From the NCBI RefSeq assembly GCF_003144115.1, contig NW_020312001.1:408845-472844 (forward strand): a DNA stretch of 64,000 bases, given 5' to 3'. The stretch is from Tilletiopsis washingtonensis. Its lineage: Eukaryota > Basidiomycota > Exobasidiomycetes > Entylomatales. This document shows positions 22,701 to 32,784 of this stretch, in pieces. Below the pieces are notes generated by a model. That model did no database searches and had not been told where the DNA came from. It saw nothing but the letters and a program-made list of their open reading frames with translations. Both the position numbers and the translations under genes were made by a program. Every line of letters begins with the position of its first letter. Within the stretch, counting starts at the first letter, position 1.

Positions 22701-23746
22701 GCTCAGCGCTGCCTTCTGTGCATCTCTGCATGCTGCGATGCGGCGATGCGGCACAGCCGGGTGCGGCAGGGCAGGGCAAGAGCAGCCTCAGCCAGAGGCC
22801 GTCGCGTGTGAGCAGTTTCCGCACTTTGCGCCTCCGCCGGCGCCCTCCCACGCGGCGGGCCGACCAACACAGCGACACCGCACACGCGCGTCATGAGCGT
22901 CCCTGCGCTGCGCCGCCGCAAGGCGCTGCAACACGCTGCATGCTGTCAGAGGCGTGCGCCGCCAGCGCCGTGCTTTGCGCAGCAACCTGCCAAGCTACGC
23001 CCTCGGGCAAGGCGCGGTCCGGCGGGCGGCGTTGTGCCCTGGGCATTGGCGCTCCGCCGGCGAGTGCCGATCGAGCGAGGGGAGCGCTGCGTCGGGCAGG
23101 TGCTGGCGGCAGGCGGCCTGCGCTGTCTCTGGCGTGACAGCACGTTCTGGAGCTTGGGCCGCAGAAGCACCTTGCTCGCCCGAGTGGTACACGCAGCTGC
23201 TGCACTCGGCCACACTAGCCTGCTGCCGCCGCAAGCAGCAGGTGCGCTGCCATGCGATGCATCCCAAGTGCGAGTCAGGCAGGTACGTGGAGCATGCCCT
23301 GCCCGCGGCCCGTGCTCCCTGCCCGGAGCTCCTTGCGGCTGCTTGCTCGCGAGCCCCCTGCCCTCGCCGGGAGCGGCAAGGCTGCGTGTTCGAGGCGTGT
23401 GCCCGGCGCACCCGTCTGCACACCCCTGCTCGTGCGGCTGCACGATGCCCGTTCCGGCTGGCACGGCAACGCAGAGACCGCTGCGCACCGCTCACCGCTC
23501 ACCGCTCAGGCCACAGCTCCTGCCCCAACGGCGCTTAAGAAGCACAACGTCCGCCTCGTCGCCCTGCTCCTCCCGCATCCTCGCCGCCGCCCGCCGCTCC
23601 CACCCTCGGCCAACGTCTCCGCCACACCACACCTGCCTCGGCACAGCCACGCTTCGCAGTCCATCTGCTCCACATCCTCGCCGCCAACACCCTTCCCTTC
23701 CACATCCATCTACCCCAAGGCCGCTCCCGACTGCCACCCGCGGACA
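16774..23746. other. About 7 kb GC-rich region with no recognisable gene
   Basis: This is the largest gap in the window, between the transporter stop and the Myb start, both on the plus strand. Open frames are short to medium, overlap in all six phases, and have none of the family motifs, codon regularity or phase-keeping splice joins seen in the neighbouring genes. The sequence is full of GCTGC/GCAGC and TGCGC words without a clear tandem unit. A short (CA)n run follows the transporter stop at about 16777-16790. I find no reverse transcriptase, transposase, tRNA or rRNA signature. The last ~200 bp before 23747 become pyrimidine-rich like a fungal 5' leader. Confidence 0.55.
23555..23740 (+). 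promoter_or_regulatory. Pyrimidine-rich leader of the Myb gene
   Basis: The plus strand shifts from mixed GC-rich sequence to long C/T runs (clusters of CTCC, CCGCC, CCACAC and CATCC) just ahead of the ATG at 23747. Such tracts precede the start in many fungal genes and likely mark core promoter and 5' UTR. Confidence 0.35.
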
Positions 23747-26104
23747 ATGTCCAACGACGCCGCCGCCGCCGCCTTCTACAACGCCTCGCTGGCCCAACGC
23801 CGCGGCTGCGCCCCGCTCACCACCATGACGAACCGCTACTACGGCCCGAGCGGCCAGCGGCCGAGCCTGACGCCGTCGACGGCCACGTCGATGTTCAGCC
23901 AGGACTCGTCGTACAACTCGCCCATGACGGCCTACTCCGAGGCCACGTCCGACGCCACCTCCTACGCACCCTCGTCCTACCTCGCACCACGCAAGACCGG
24001 CGGCTCGCTGCCCAACTCGCGCCGCGGCAGCGCCAAGGACGGCGGCTGGACGCTCGACGACGACCAGCGCCTGCGTGCCGCCGTCGCCAACGTCACCTAC
24101 GAGCGCAGCCACCAGCAGCAGCAGCAAGGCTCCTCGTCGATGAGCGACGCCGCCTCGTCGACGTCGGGCAAGTCGTGGGCCCGCATCGCACTCATCGCCT
24201 TCCCCGACGGCCGCCACTCCAAGGACGACTGCGCCGTGCGCTACAAGCTCATCACCAAGCCGTCGGTCGTCAAGGGCGCCTGGTCCAAGGCCGAGGACGA
24301 CCGCCTGCTGCGTCTCGTCGAGGAGCACGGCGCCGAGCGCTGGGTCATCATCGCGCAGCACATGGGCAGCCGCAGCGGCAAGCAGTGCCGCGAGCGCTGG
24401 CACAACCACGTCGACCCGTGCATCCTGCGCAAGCCCTTCACGCCCGAGGAGGACGCCATCATCATCGCCCTCTACAACCAGATCGGCTCGAAGTGGGCCG
24501 AGATGAGCAAGCGCCTCAAGGGCCGCCCGGACAACTCGATCAAGAACCACTTCAACACGACGCTCAGCCGCCGCCGCATGCTCGCCGCCGCCGTCTCCAA
24601 GATCGCCTCCGTCGAGCAGCCGGCCGCACAACAGCAGGCCAGCGGCATCGCCGACCAGCGCGCACACAGCATGATCGGCGGCTACACCGAGGCGCCGCTC
24701 AGCGCCCACAGCATGGACACGAGCGACGCGTTTGCCGACGACGCGGCCATGTACCACGCCAAGTCGCTGCAGGAGCAGTTCAACCCCTACGCGCAGCAGG
24801 GCGCCGCCTACGACCACCGCCGTGCCTCGGCACCGTTCCCGATCCGCCACCAGCCGCAGTACATGCACCTCAACTTCAACGACGCCGTGCAGCAGGCCAG
24901 CCCGTTCATGTCCAACGACGCCGCCTTCGCCGGCTTCGACGACCGCGACGGCCAGGGCCCGCGCTTCACCTCGGCGCTCGCATACGGCCAGCAGATGCAG
25001 GCACCGCAGCCGCAGCAGAACTTCGGCGACTTTGCCTACTCCGTCGAGCAGCAGCCGCAGCCGCCGGCGCCGGCGCCGGAGCCGTTCAGCTACCTCGCCC
25101 AGGACACGCGCTCCAGCGCCGCCCAGTGGCTCGCCGGCCAGCAGGACTTCGAGCGCAGCCAGGCGCAGTACAACCACCACGGCGCCGTCGAGCGTGGCTC
25201 GGCCTACTCGGCCGTGCAGTACACGTCGGCCGCGACGCCGCGCCGCACGCCGTCCAACGACCTCGCCATCGAGGAGCAGCGCGGCGAGGGCGGCAACCTG
25301 CGCCAGCAGGCCGAGTCGCTCTCCTCGTGGCAGAGCGTCAACGGCCAGCGTGCACTCCCGCCGCTCTCGCTCGTCGCCGGCTCCGACGCCATGCGCTCGT
25401 CGCCGCAGACGCCCAACCGCCCGCGTGCTCAGTCCGTCATCACCCGCCTGACGTCGTCGGCCTGCGGTGCCAACACGCGCGACGCCTCCGAGGCCGGCGG
25501 CGCCAACTCCGCCCTCGCCATGGCCGACGTCGACGAGGGCCAGAAGGCGGCCCTGCTGCGCCCGCAGGTCAACAGCATGGCCAGCAGCTCCATGCAGCGC
25601 GTCGTCATGAGCGGCGGCCGCACGGCCTCCGGCACCAAGCGCAGCTCGTCCGACATGGAGGACGCCTCGCCGTCGAGCGAGGAGCGCCCGCGCCAGCGCG
25701 CCAACATCTCGCCGTCGTCGCCGACGCAGATGCTCGCCGCCACGCAGCAGCAGGCACAGCAGCAGCAGCAGCAGCACCTCACGGCCGCCTCGGAGTCGAG
25801 CCGCTACTCGTCGGCGACGCCCAACTTTGCCGCCGAGCAGGACGCCGCCTCGTTCCTCTCGCACCGCGACTCGCTCAGCGTGCCCGGCAGCGCCATGACG
25901 GCGGCCAGCAGCCTGCTGCCGTCGCCCATGGACGCCATGCACGAGCAGAACGCCGACTACTTTGGCGTCAAGCAGCAGGCCAACGCCCTCATGCTGCAGC
26001 CGCAGCAGCCGCAGGCCTACGGCTACCAGTTCACCGACATGTACGCCACCGAGCAGGCCAAGAACGCCATGGGCCTCTACATGACCGAGGAGCACGCTCA
26101 GTAG
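23747..26104 (+). CDS. Myb-family transcription factor (c-Myb-like R1R2R3)
   Basis: One intronless frame of 785 residues. Repeat R2 (about 175-225) begins KGAWSKAEDDRLLRLVEEHG and ends CRERWHNHVD; R3 (about 227-277) begins RKPFTPEEDAIIIALYNQIG and ends DNSIKNHFNTTLSRR. Both match c-Myb. R1 (about 99-170) starts GGWTLDDDQRLRAAV and ends CAVRYKLI but is split by a Gln/Ser-rich insert of ~25 residues. After R3 the protein is rich in Gln, Ser, Ala and Pro with CAG-encoded Gln runs, as in activation domains. The frame extends upstream to 23252 without an ATG-type context; I chose 23747 because coding character starts there, with Met27 as an alternative. It is the only long intronless gene here. 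Target genes are unknown. Confidence 0.9.
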   Translation: MSNDAAAAAFYNASLAQRRGCAPLTTMTNRYYGPSGQRPSLTPSTATSMFSQDSSYNSPMTAYSEATSDATSYAPSSYLAPRKTGGSLPNSRRGSAKDGGWTLDDDQRLRAAVANVTYERSHQQQQQGSSSMSDAASSTSGKSWARIALIAFPDGRHSKDDCAVRYKLITKPSVVKGAWSKAEDDRLLRLVEEHGAERWVIIAQHMGSRSGKQCRERWHNHVDPCILRKPFTPEEDAIIIALYNQIGSKWAEMSKRLKGRPDNSIKNHFNTTLSRRRMLAAAVSKIASVEQPAAQQQASGIADQRAHSMIGGYTEAPLSAHSMDTSDAFADDAAMYHAKSLQEQFNPYAQQGAAYDHRRASAPFPIRHQPQYMHLNFNDAVQQASPFMSNDAAFAGFDDRDGQGPRFTSALAYGQQMQAPQPQQNFGDFAYSVEQQPQPPAPAPEPFSYLAQDTRSSAAQWLAGQQDFERSQAQYNHHGAVERGSAYSAVQYTSAATPRRTPSNDLAIEEQRGEGGNLRQQAESLSSWQSVNGQRALPPLSLVAGSDAMRSSPQTPNRPRAQSVITRLTSSACGANTRDASEAGGANSALAMADVDEGQKAALLRPQVNSMASSSMQRVVMSGGRTASGTKRSSSDMEDASPSSEERPRQRANISPSSPTQMLAATQQQAQQQQQQHLTAASESSRYSSATPNFAAEQDAASFLSHRDSLSVPGSAMTAASSLLPSPMDAMHEQNADYFGVKQQANALMLQPQQPQAYGYQFTDMYATEQAKNAMGLYMTEEHAQ
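25737..25778 (+). repeat. CAG/CAGCAC trinucleotide run in Myb gene
   Basis: A run of mainly CAG codons encodes a poly-Gln stretch near residues 664-677 of the Myb protein. A shorter CAG run lies near 24113-24127 inside repeat R1. Such runs are prone to length change between strains. Confidence 0.7.
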
Positions 26105-26300
26105 GCCTCTGCCACCCTCTTACGACCTTTTCTCCTTCATCACGCCCGCCACGTCACCTCATACGACCACCCACATTTACCTCTGTCCGCACCACACATT
26201 CGTATCATAGCGCTCCCTCTCCTTGTCATTGTCCCGCCGTTCACATACCTGTCCAGCACGACGAATCAAAGCACATTCTAGCATTCACATCTGTCTGACT

Positions 26301-28650
26301 CTACTGGGGCGCGAGGACCTCCTCGTCGGCGAGCCACACGTGCGTGAGGACGCCGTCGGCGTTGCCCTCGTAGCGCAGCTCAGCCTCGGGCGCCGGCTCG
26401 ACGGCGCGCCCGTACGTGGCGCCCAGCTGGTGCGCCACGGCCGGCGCAATGTCGGCGACGGTGATGCGCTGGCGCGGCAGCAGCACGAGGCCCGGCTCGA
26501 GCTGCACGCCGTCGGCGGCGTCGGGCTGCACGAGGCCGGCACGCTGGGCGGCCAGCGCCAGCTCGCGCTCCAGCGTCGTCATGCCCTTGCCCTCGATGCC
26601 GCATGCCACGATCTGGCGGAACCAGGGCAGCAGGCGCTCCGCCTCGACGTTGAGCGCAAAGCCGTGCGACGTGATGCGGTGCCGCACCTGGATGCCAATC
26701 GATGTGATCTTGTGGTCGGAGTCGGCCCACACGCCCGTGTGGTCGTCGGGCGGCGGCACCGTCTCGAGATTGAAGGGGCGCGCGTGCAGCAGCTCCGCAA
26801 TGGCCGTCTGCAGCTTGTCGACGTAGCAGCGCGTCGAGAGCTGAGCGTTGCCGCCAAGGCGACGAGAGACAGCAGCGGGTCAGTCGCAGGCATATGGCGG
26901 AGACAGAGACGGCATGCAGCGGCAATGGCGAGCGAGAGCGGGCTGTCGGAATGGCCCTTGGCACTCTGCAAGCCCCTTGCGGCGCAGTGCGGAGTGTCCC
27001 TGGGCACCCATGCAAGGCCGTCTGCTGCACGTGCCTGCATCTCGCCCTGAGTGGGACGGCGGAGTGGGCAGCAGCAAGCAGCAGCCGTAAGCTGATGGAC
27101 AGCCCGCATCCGGAGTCCGGGCACCGCAGCAGCGGCGACGATCCCAGAATCAGGAGTGCGTGTGCGCAAGGCACGGCGGGGAGCCCGGAGTGCGGTGTTA
27201 GGTGACCTGCAGCGGCTAGGCCTGGCGTGTCCAGGTGCGCAGTGCAGGAGAGCAGCCACCACCAGTGCAGCCCGATGTTGCCCGGCAAGCGCTGGCCTCA
27301 AGATGGCGGCGGCGGGCTTGGCCTCCAGGGGGGCGCATGCATGGCCCCCCACGCGGTGCGCCCCGATGCCGTCGCGCCTTCCCACGCCACGCATGGCGCG
27401 CGCCGCAACTTGCGCGGCGCGGCGAGTCACGAGCGGCGCCCGATGCCGATGAGGCTTCCACGCCAGCGCCGGAGCGCCAGAGCCGAGCAGCCGCATCCCA
27501 CGCCCAGCGCAAGCGTGCGTCCGTTTCCGCGCTGCGAGCCCCCCAGAAGGCCGCATCTTGCTGCCGCGCCGCAGCTGATCCGCGGACAGCCCGGACGCCG
27601 GCAGAGTGCCTGCAATCGCTTTGGCGGCATCTATCGGGCCATCTGGGCAGCCGCTGCGAGTGCGGGCCTCGTGCTGCCAGCCGCCCGCTGGCATGCGCAG
27701 CCCACGCTTCTCCTGCATCGGGCGCGCGCCTTCGCCGAGCTCGCCGACCGAGGCACCCAGTTTTCCCGCCTCTTCTGCTGCCGAGTTCCAGCGGAAGCCC
27801 GAAGGCGCCATCGCTGATCCCGTGTCCGCGGACGACAGCAGGTAGTGGACCGCTCCGTGTGCACGCGCACGACGGCGAGGATGCTCGTCGTCGAGGCTCT
27901 CGCACGACACGACCATCCCTCGCTGGACTTTGACGCTGGCACCACGTGATGTCCGGTGCTGCGAGCCGGTCGGCTCGCAGAAGGTGACCGATCCACACCT
28001 CCACACCAGACAGCCCGGCAAAGACGACCGCAGCAGCAGGAAGGAGGCCTGCGAGAGTCCGACAAGCACGCGCCGCCGCAGACGCGACGCCCGTCGCCAA
28101 CCTGTCCGTGCCGCAGCGACACCATACGAGACCCAAGCCCGTCACGCCACGCACCACTACCAGCAGAGGCCATTCATGGAGCAGCACTCACCTGCATCGC
28201 CGCGAGGTCCCAGATGGGGTAGCCGACGAGCTGTCCGGGGCCATGGTAGGTGATCTGTCCGCCGCGCTGCGTGACGAGATAGTCGGCGCCGAGCTTCTCG
28301 AGGCGCTGCCGCTCCGCATCGTCGCCCACGGCCTCGCGCGCGCCCTTGCGGCGGCCCTCGGTGTACACGGGCGTGTGCTCGAGCAGCAGCAGCGTGTCCG
28401 TCTCGGAGATGCGCTGCAGCGCCTGTGCCGACGTGCTGGACGAGGCCGGCGCCACAGCGGCAGCCACGCGGCTGGCGGGGCTCGGCGCGGGAAGCTCAGC
28501 GAGCTGTGCACGAGCCTCGAAGCGTCGAGCTACGAGACGCTCCTGCAGCGCAAGACCGAGCGTGTACGGCACGTGGTAGGGAATGTGCGACCAGAGCACG
28601 GGGCGCAGCGTGGCGCCCACGGCTGCGGCGGCGGACGAGCAGGCAGCCAT
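26301..28650 (-). CDS. LIP2: Lipoyl(octanoyl) transferase (LipB/Lip2)
   Basis: Two exons (28192-28650, 26301-26840) give 332 residues. The enzyme moves octanoate from acyl carrier protein to lipoyl domains, in mitochondria, before sulfur insertion. The motif [20 protein letters not shown] is in exon 1; exon 2 carries Lys197 in [12 protein letters not shown] and the catalytic Cys233 in [16 protein letters not shown]. The join [13 protein letters not shown] restores the conserved sequence in phase 0. The intron is 1351 nt, with a proper GTGAGTGC donor and a CTGAC branch 40 nt before CTCAG. I chose Met at 28650; an in-frame ATG further up (28773) would add 41 residues, which could be a longer mitochondrial leader. 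A 30-residue insert lies between ERL and [14 protein letters not shown]. Confidence 0.92.
26841..28191 (-). other. 1351-nt intron of LIP2
   Basis: The intron is some 25 times longer than the usual 50-60 nt here. It holds no frame with a recognisable domain on either strand, and no snoRNA box set that I can see. Confidence 0.7.
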
Positions 28651-29705
28651 GATGTGCGAGCAGAGAAAGAGAGAAGTGTGCTGCGGCGGCGGGTGAGAGA
28701 TGCAGCGCAGTGGGAGTGGTGCGAGAGGAAGGTGCGGCTCGCGTGACCTCGCAGCGAGGAAGGTGAGAGTCACCGGAGAGACGTCGCCGAGCGCGCGGCT
28801 GTGCCAGCAAGGCTAATGGAGCGAGCCTGGCGCGACACAGATGGCTCGACGACTTGTTGGCCGAGATGAAGCGTGAGGTGGGCGAAGGTGGGGTCAGGAG
28901 GGTGGCCGTCAAGAGGCAGGCTTGCTGTGCTCGAAGATCTGGAGGCGCGCCGCGCGCCGGTGCTGGCAGCTCTCCACCCCGGCCACGCCCGCTGCCCGAG
29001 TCCCGAGCTTCCCCGCGGCCTGCACCCTGACGTGCGCCGCGACAGCCCTCGCCCACACCCAGCTCGCTCCTGGGCCAGCACGGGTGTCGATCGCAGCACG
29101 AGGTGACAGGACTGTCTGCTCATGGTGCCTGTCAAGGACGTCTGGCAGCTGTTCAAGCCGTCGCGTGCGCTTGGCTGGGCGGAGCACGGGCGAGAGGCGC
29201 ATGTGGCGCGGCGCGCGCGTCCATCGCGCTGACGTGCAGCACGGCCCTCCTCGCAGCGCTGTGGCTGTGGCTCCTCATGGGGGCTAGCGATGGCATCTCA
29301 CGGCCAGCCTCGTGTGCGCTCCACGGCTCTGCGCTCTTGTCTGGCCGTGTCTGCTGTCCGAGGCCAGCCCTGAGGCGGACGCACGAGGGCGCCAAGGCTG
29401 CGGTGCCAGCAGCGACTGAGCGCGTGCTGCGCATGGCGGCGGAGTGCGTGCGGCGATACGGCGGCGGGGCGCGTGCGCATCGCCGCCGCCTTCGCCGCGC
29501 GGCGTGACGGCTCGGCACGCCGGCGTCATCTCCACCTTCGCATCCGCCACCTCTCCCCGTCACACACCCACGCCTGCCTGACTGTCGCTGCCAAAGAGAC
29601 ACAACAGCGTCACACCACACAGTCCAACGCCGCCTCTGACCAAGCGCGCAGCCTCGTCGCCCGTCGCAGCGCACCCCGCCTCCACTCCGCGCCGCCGCCG
29701 CCGCC
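28651..29705. other. Divergent intergenic region, LIP2 / VPS27
   Basis: About 1.05 kb between outward-reading start codons. No open frame has a recognised motif. The final ~200 bp before 29706 are C-rich with CCGCC and CACAC words, like other leaders in this window. Confidence 0.5.
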
Positions 29706-32686
29706 ATGGCCGGCATCCTCTGGGCCGCCGACCCCTTCGCCGAGCTCGTCGAGCGCGCCACCTCCGAGCTGCTGCCCGCGGGCCAGGAGGACATTGCGCT
29801 CAACCTCGACATCTGCGACCGCGTGCGCGCAAAGGCCGTGCAGCCGCGCGCCGCGGCACAGGCCATCCGCAAGCGCCTGGCGCACAAGAATCCAAACGTC
29901 GTGCTGCTGGCGCTTGGGGTGAGTGGGCGTGACATGCGGCATGCGCCGCGGTGGCGGGTGTATGCACCTGGATGTGGCGAGCGTGCTGCGGTTGCAGACA
30001 GTGATGAGCCTGGCGCGGCGGAGGTGGATGGCAGTGGCGAGTGAGCCCTAGCTTTGCACACGGACGTGCCTCGGCGATCGCCAGACGGAAGCTAGCAGAG
30101 CGTTGCCCTACATGGCGGCTGCACCCCACTCTGTGCACTGCCACCGCCGGAGCTCGGCCGACAAGCGGATGGACAGGGCCGCGGCTCTTGTTCTCCACAG
30201 CCCTTCCTCTCCACCGCCCTTGCCTGCTTGCCACTGCTGACGCTCTGCCGCAGCTCACCGACATCTGCATCAAGAATGGCGGCGATCACTTCCTTGCCGA
30301 GGTGGCCTCGCGCGAGTTCATGGACAATCTCGTCTCGATCCTCAAGGCGCCCTCGGGCGTCAACCACGAGGTCAAGGCCAAGGCGCTCGGCCTCATTCAG
30401 AACTGGGCGCAGCTGGCCGAGGCGCGGCCCGGCTCGTCGATGAGCTACATCAGCGAGACGTACCGCTCGCTCAAGTCGTCCGGCTTCGACTTTCCGCCGC
30501 GCGACCCGTCGGCTGTGATCAGTGCCGCGCTCGTCGAGACGATGACGGCGCCTGAGTGGGTCGACTCGGACGTGTGCATGCGCTGCCGCACGGCCTTCAC
30601 GACGTTCAACCGCAAGCACCACTGCCGCAACTGCGGGCATCCCTTCTGCCAGCAGTGCTCCTCGCACACCATGTCGCTGCCGTGGTTCGGCGTGGGCCAG
30701 GACGTGCGCGTGTGCGACGGCTGCCACGCCAAGCGCGCGCCGCCCAAGAAGTCCGTGTCGTCGACGTCGAGCGGCAGCACCAAGCTCAACCGCTCGCGCT
30801 CCGACGCGCATGTGACGCCGTCGGGTAGAGGTGGCGCAGCGCACCAGCGCTCCAACACGCTCGGCTCGAAGCCCGCTGCGCGCTCGGCCGGCTCAGGCAC
30901 GCGCCGCCAGCGCGAGGAGGATGACCTGGCGCTCGCGATCAAGCTCAGTCTGGAGGGCTCGGGCGGCGCAGGTGCCTCGTCGAGCGGGCCCGGCGCCAGT
31001 GGCTACGTGCCTTCGCAGCCGCCGACGGCGCGTGCCACGCGACAGGCCGACGGCCGCATGATGGAGGGCACGGACGCAGACGATGACCCGGACCTGGCAG
31101 CTGCCATCGCGGCCAGCCTGCGAGACTACGCTCCGCCGGCGCCAAGCGCGCCCGAAGGCCTGCCGGGGCCGGACGAGCAGAGCAGCACGCCGCGCCCGCA
31201 CGACGGCGGCGCACGTGGCAGCGGCCGTCAGCCGCAGCAGATGGCTGTGAGTACGCCAGCTTTGTCCATTGAGGGCCAGCCGCTGATGTTCTCGCACCAG
31301 GTGCCGCCGTCTCTCGAGCTTCCTGCACAGGACGTCGACGCGCTTCTCTCCTTCGCACAGGCGGTAGCGTCGCACGAGAACTACGCGCGGCAACATGGCG
31401 CCTATCCGGCGGCACATCCGGGCCCGGAGCAGCAGCAAACTCAGGCGCTGCTGGAGCGCGCCTCTGCGGCACGGCCACGCATGGCGCGCAACCTCGAGGA
31501 GGGCAACCGGCGGCACGGCGTGCTGGTGTCGATGCACGACAAGCTCACCGAGGCGGTGCGCCTCTACGACCGGATACTCGATGCTCAGCTGTCGCGTCCG
31601 CCGGGTGCCTATGGCCAACAGTACGGCGCACCGCCTCAGCAGTTTCAAGGCGCATATGGACATCAGCAGCACTACGCTGGCCCACCTGGCCATGCGGAGC
31701 CGTCGCCCGCGCCTGGTCATCAGCAGCACGGCCAGTACTATGCCGCGCCTCCTCAGCCAGGCTACATGGCACAGGGCCAGGAAGGCTACGGCTACGGCGG
31801 CCACTCTGGCCCGTCTCAGCCGCCTCAGCGCGCCGGCAGCGTGTCCTATGCTGCAGCCCCAGGTGCACCGCCGTCGCACTATCCGGCGTCGCCAACGTCC
31901 GAGTTCGCGCCATCGCACGCGCTCGCTCCTCCGCAGCACTACGCTCCTGGTGCGCACCAGGGCCAGGCGCCGCAGCAGCAGTACCAGCAGTACGCTCCGC
32001 CCTCGCCGGTCATGTCCATGGCTGCGACGCCCACGCCCACCGCCGATGGCCGCACTAGCTACATGCAGCAGCCGCAGCAGCCGCAGGCGCCCGGCTATGG
32101 CGGGCCACAGGGCGCATTTGCTGCACCGCAAGCGCAGCAGCCGTATCAGGCACCGCAGCAGCAGGGGTATCCAGGCGCGCACGGCTACAGCGCACCTGAG
32201 GCTCACGCCTACGCCAATGGTCCTTCGGCACCGCAGGCCTCGGCTCCGCCGCCGTCGCACGAGCAGCAGCAGTGGCAGTCTCTGCAGTCGCTTCCGCCGG
32301 CGCCGCATGGCACTGCGCCCGCCATGTCGCCAGGCGCAGGAGTGCCGGCGCACCACAACCCTCTCGAGTCGCCCGTCGGCGACATGTGGAACACCGCACA
32401 GTCACCGCCGGCGCACTATGGTGCCGCGCCCAGCGCGAGTCTGGACGGCACGGCCGCTGCGTTCGGCGCGATGAACCTGCAGGGCGCATCGGCGCCGCAG
32501 GAGCACCCTGCTCACGCCTCGCCGCTCTCGCCCGTGCGCCCGCCGAGTGTCGGCTCGACGGTCAGCACGAGCAACATGAGTGCGTGGCGCGACATCCCCA
32601 TCGCACCGACGCACCCGCCCTCGGAGCCCGTCAAGCAGCAGGAGTCGTGGCAGCGTCCCATGGAGGCCTCGCTCATTGACTTGTAG
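29706..32686 (+). CDS. VPS27: ESCRT-0 subunit Vps27 (VHS-FYVE-UIM)
   Basis: Two exons (29706-29918, 30254-32686) give 881 residues. Vps27 sorts ubiquitinated cargo at endosomes and recruits ESCRT-I. The VHS domain spans about 1-145 (the join LALG-LTDICIKNGG restores it). The FYVE finger (about 172-232) shows WVDSDVCMRC, RKHHCRNCG and CDGC, which binds PtdIns3P. Two ubiquitin-interacting motifs follow: DDLALAIKLSLEG near 293 and DDPDLAAAIAASL near 348. Two PSAP motifs (near 368 and 727) could bind Vps23/TSG101. A helical part near 430-520 fits the Hse1-binding GAT-like region. The Pro/Gln/Tyr-rich tail ends in SLIDL, a clathrin-box-type C-terminus as in yeast Vps27. Intron 1 is 335 nt. Confidence 0.95.
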
Positions 32687-32784
32687 CCGTCGTGCCCCGT
32701 TCGTCGGTGATGCAGAATGATATCAGATTTCCAGCGCAGGACACTCGTGACAGGGGAGAGACAGACGGCGACAGGGACGGCCCC

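Noticed and set aside
23252-23746. N-terminal extension of the Myb frame
   Set aside because: It is open in frame, but the translation is Arg/Pro/Ala-rich with leader-like DNA composition; the conserved part starts well after 23747.
23492-26095. 867-residue open frame on the minus strand
   Set aside because: It is the mirror of the Myb coding frame. GC-rich third positions of real genes keep the opposite strand open; the translation is Val/Arg/Leu repetitive without motifs.
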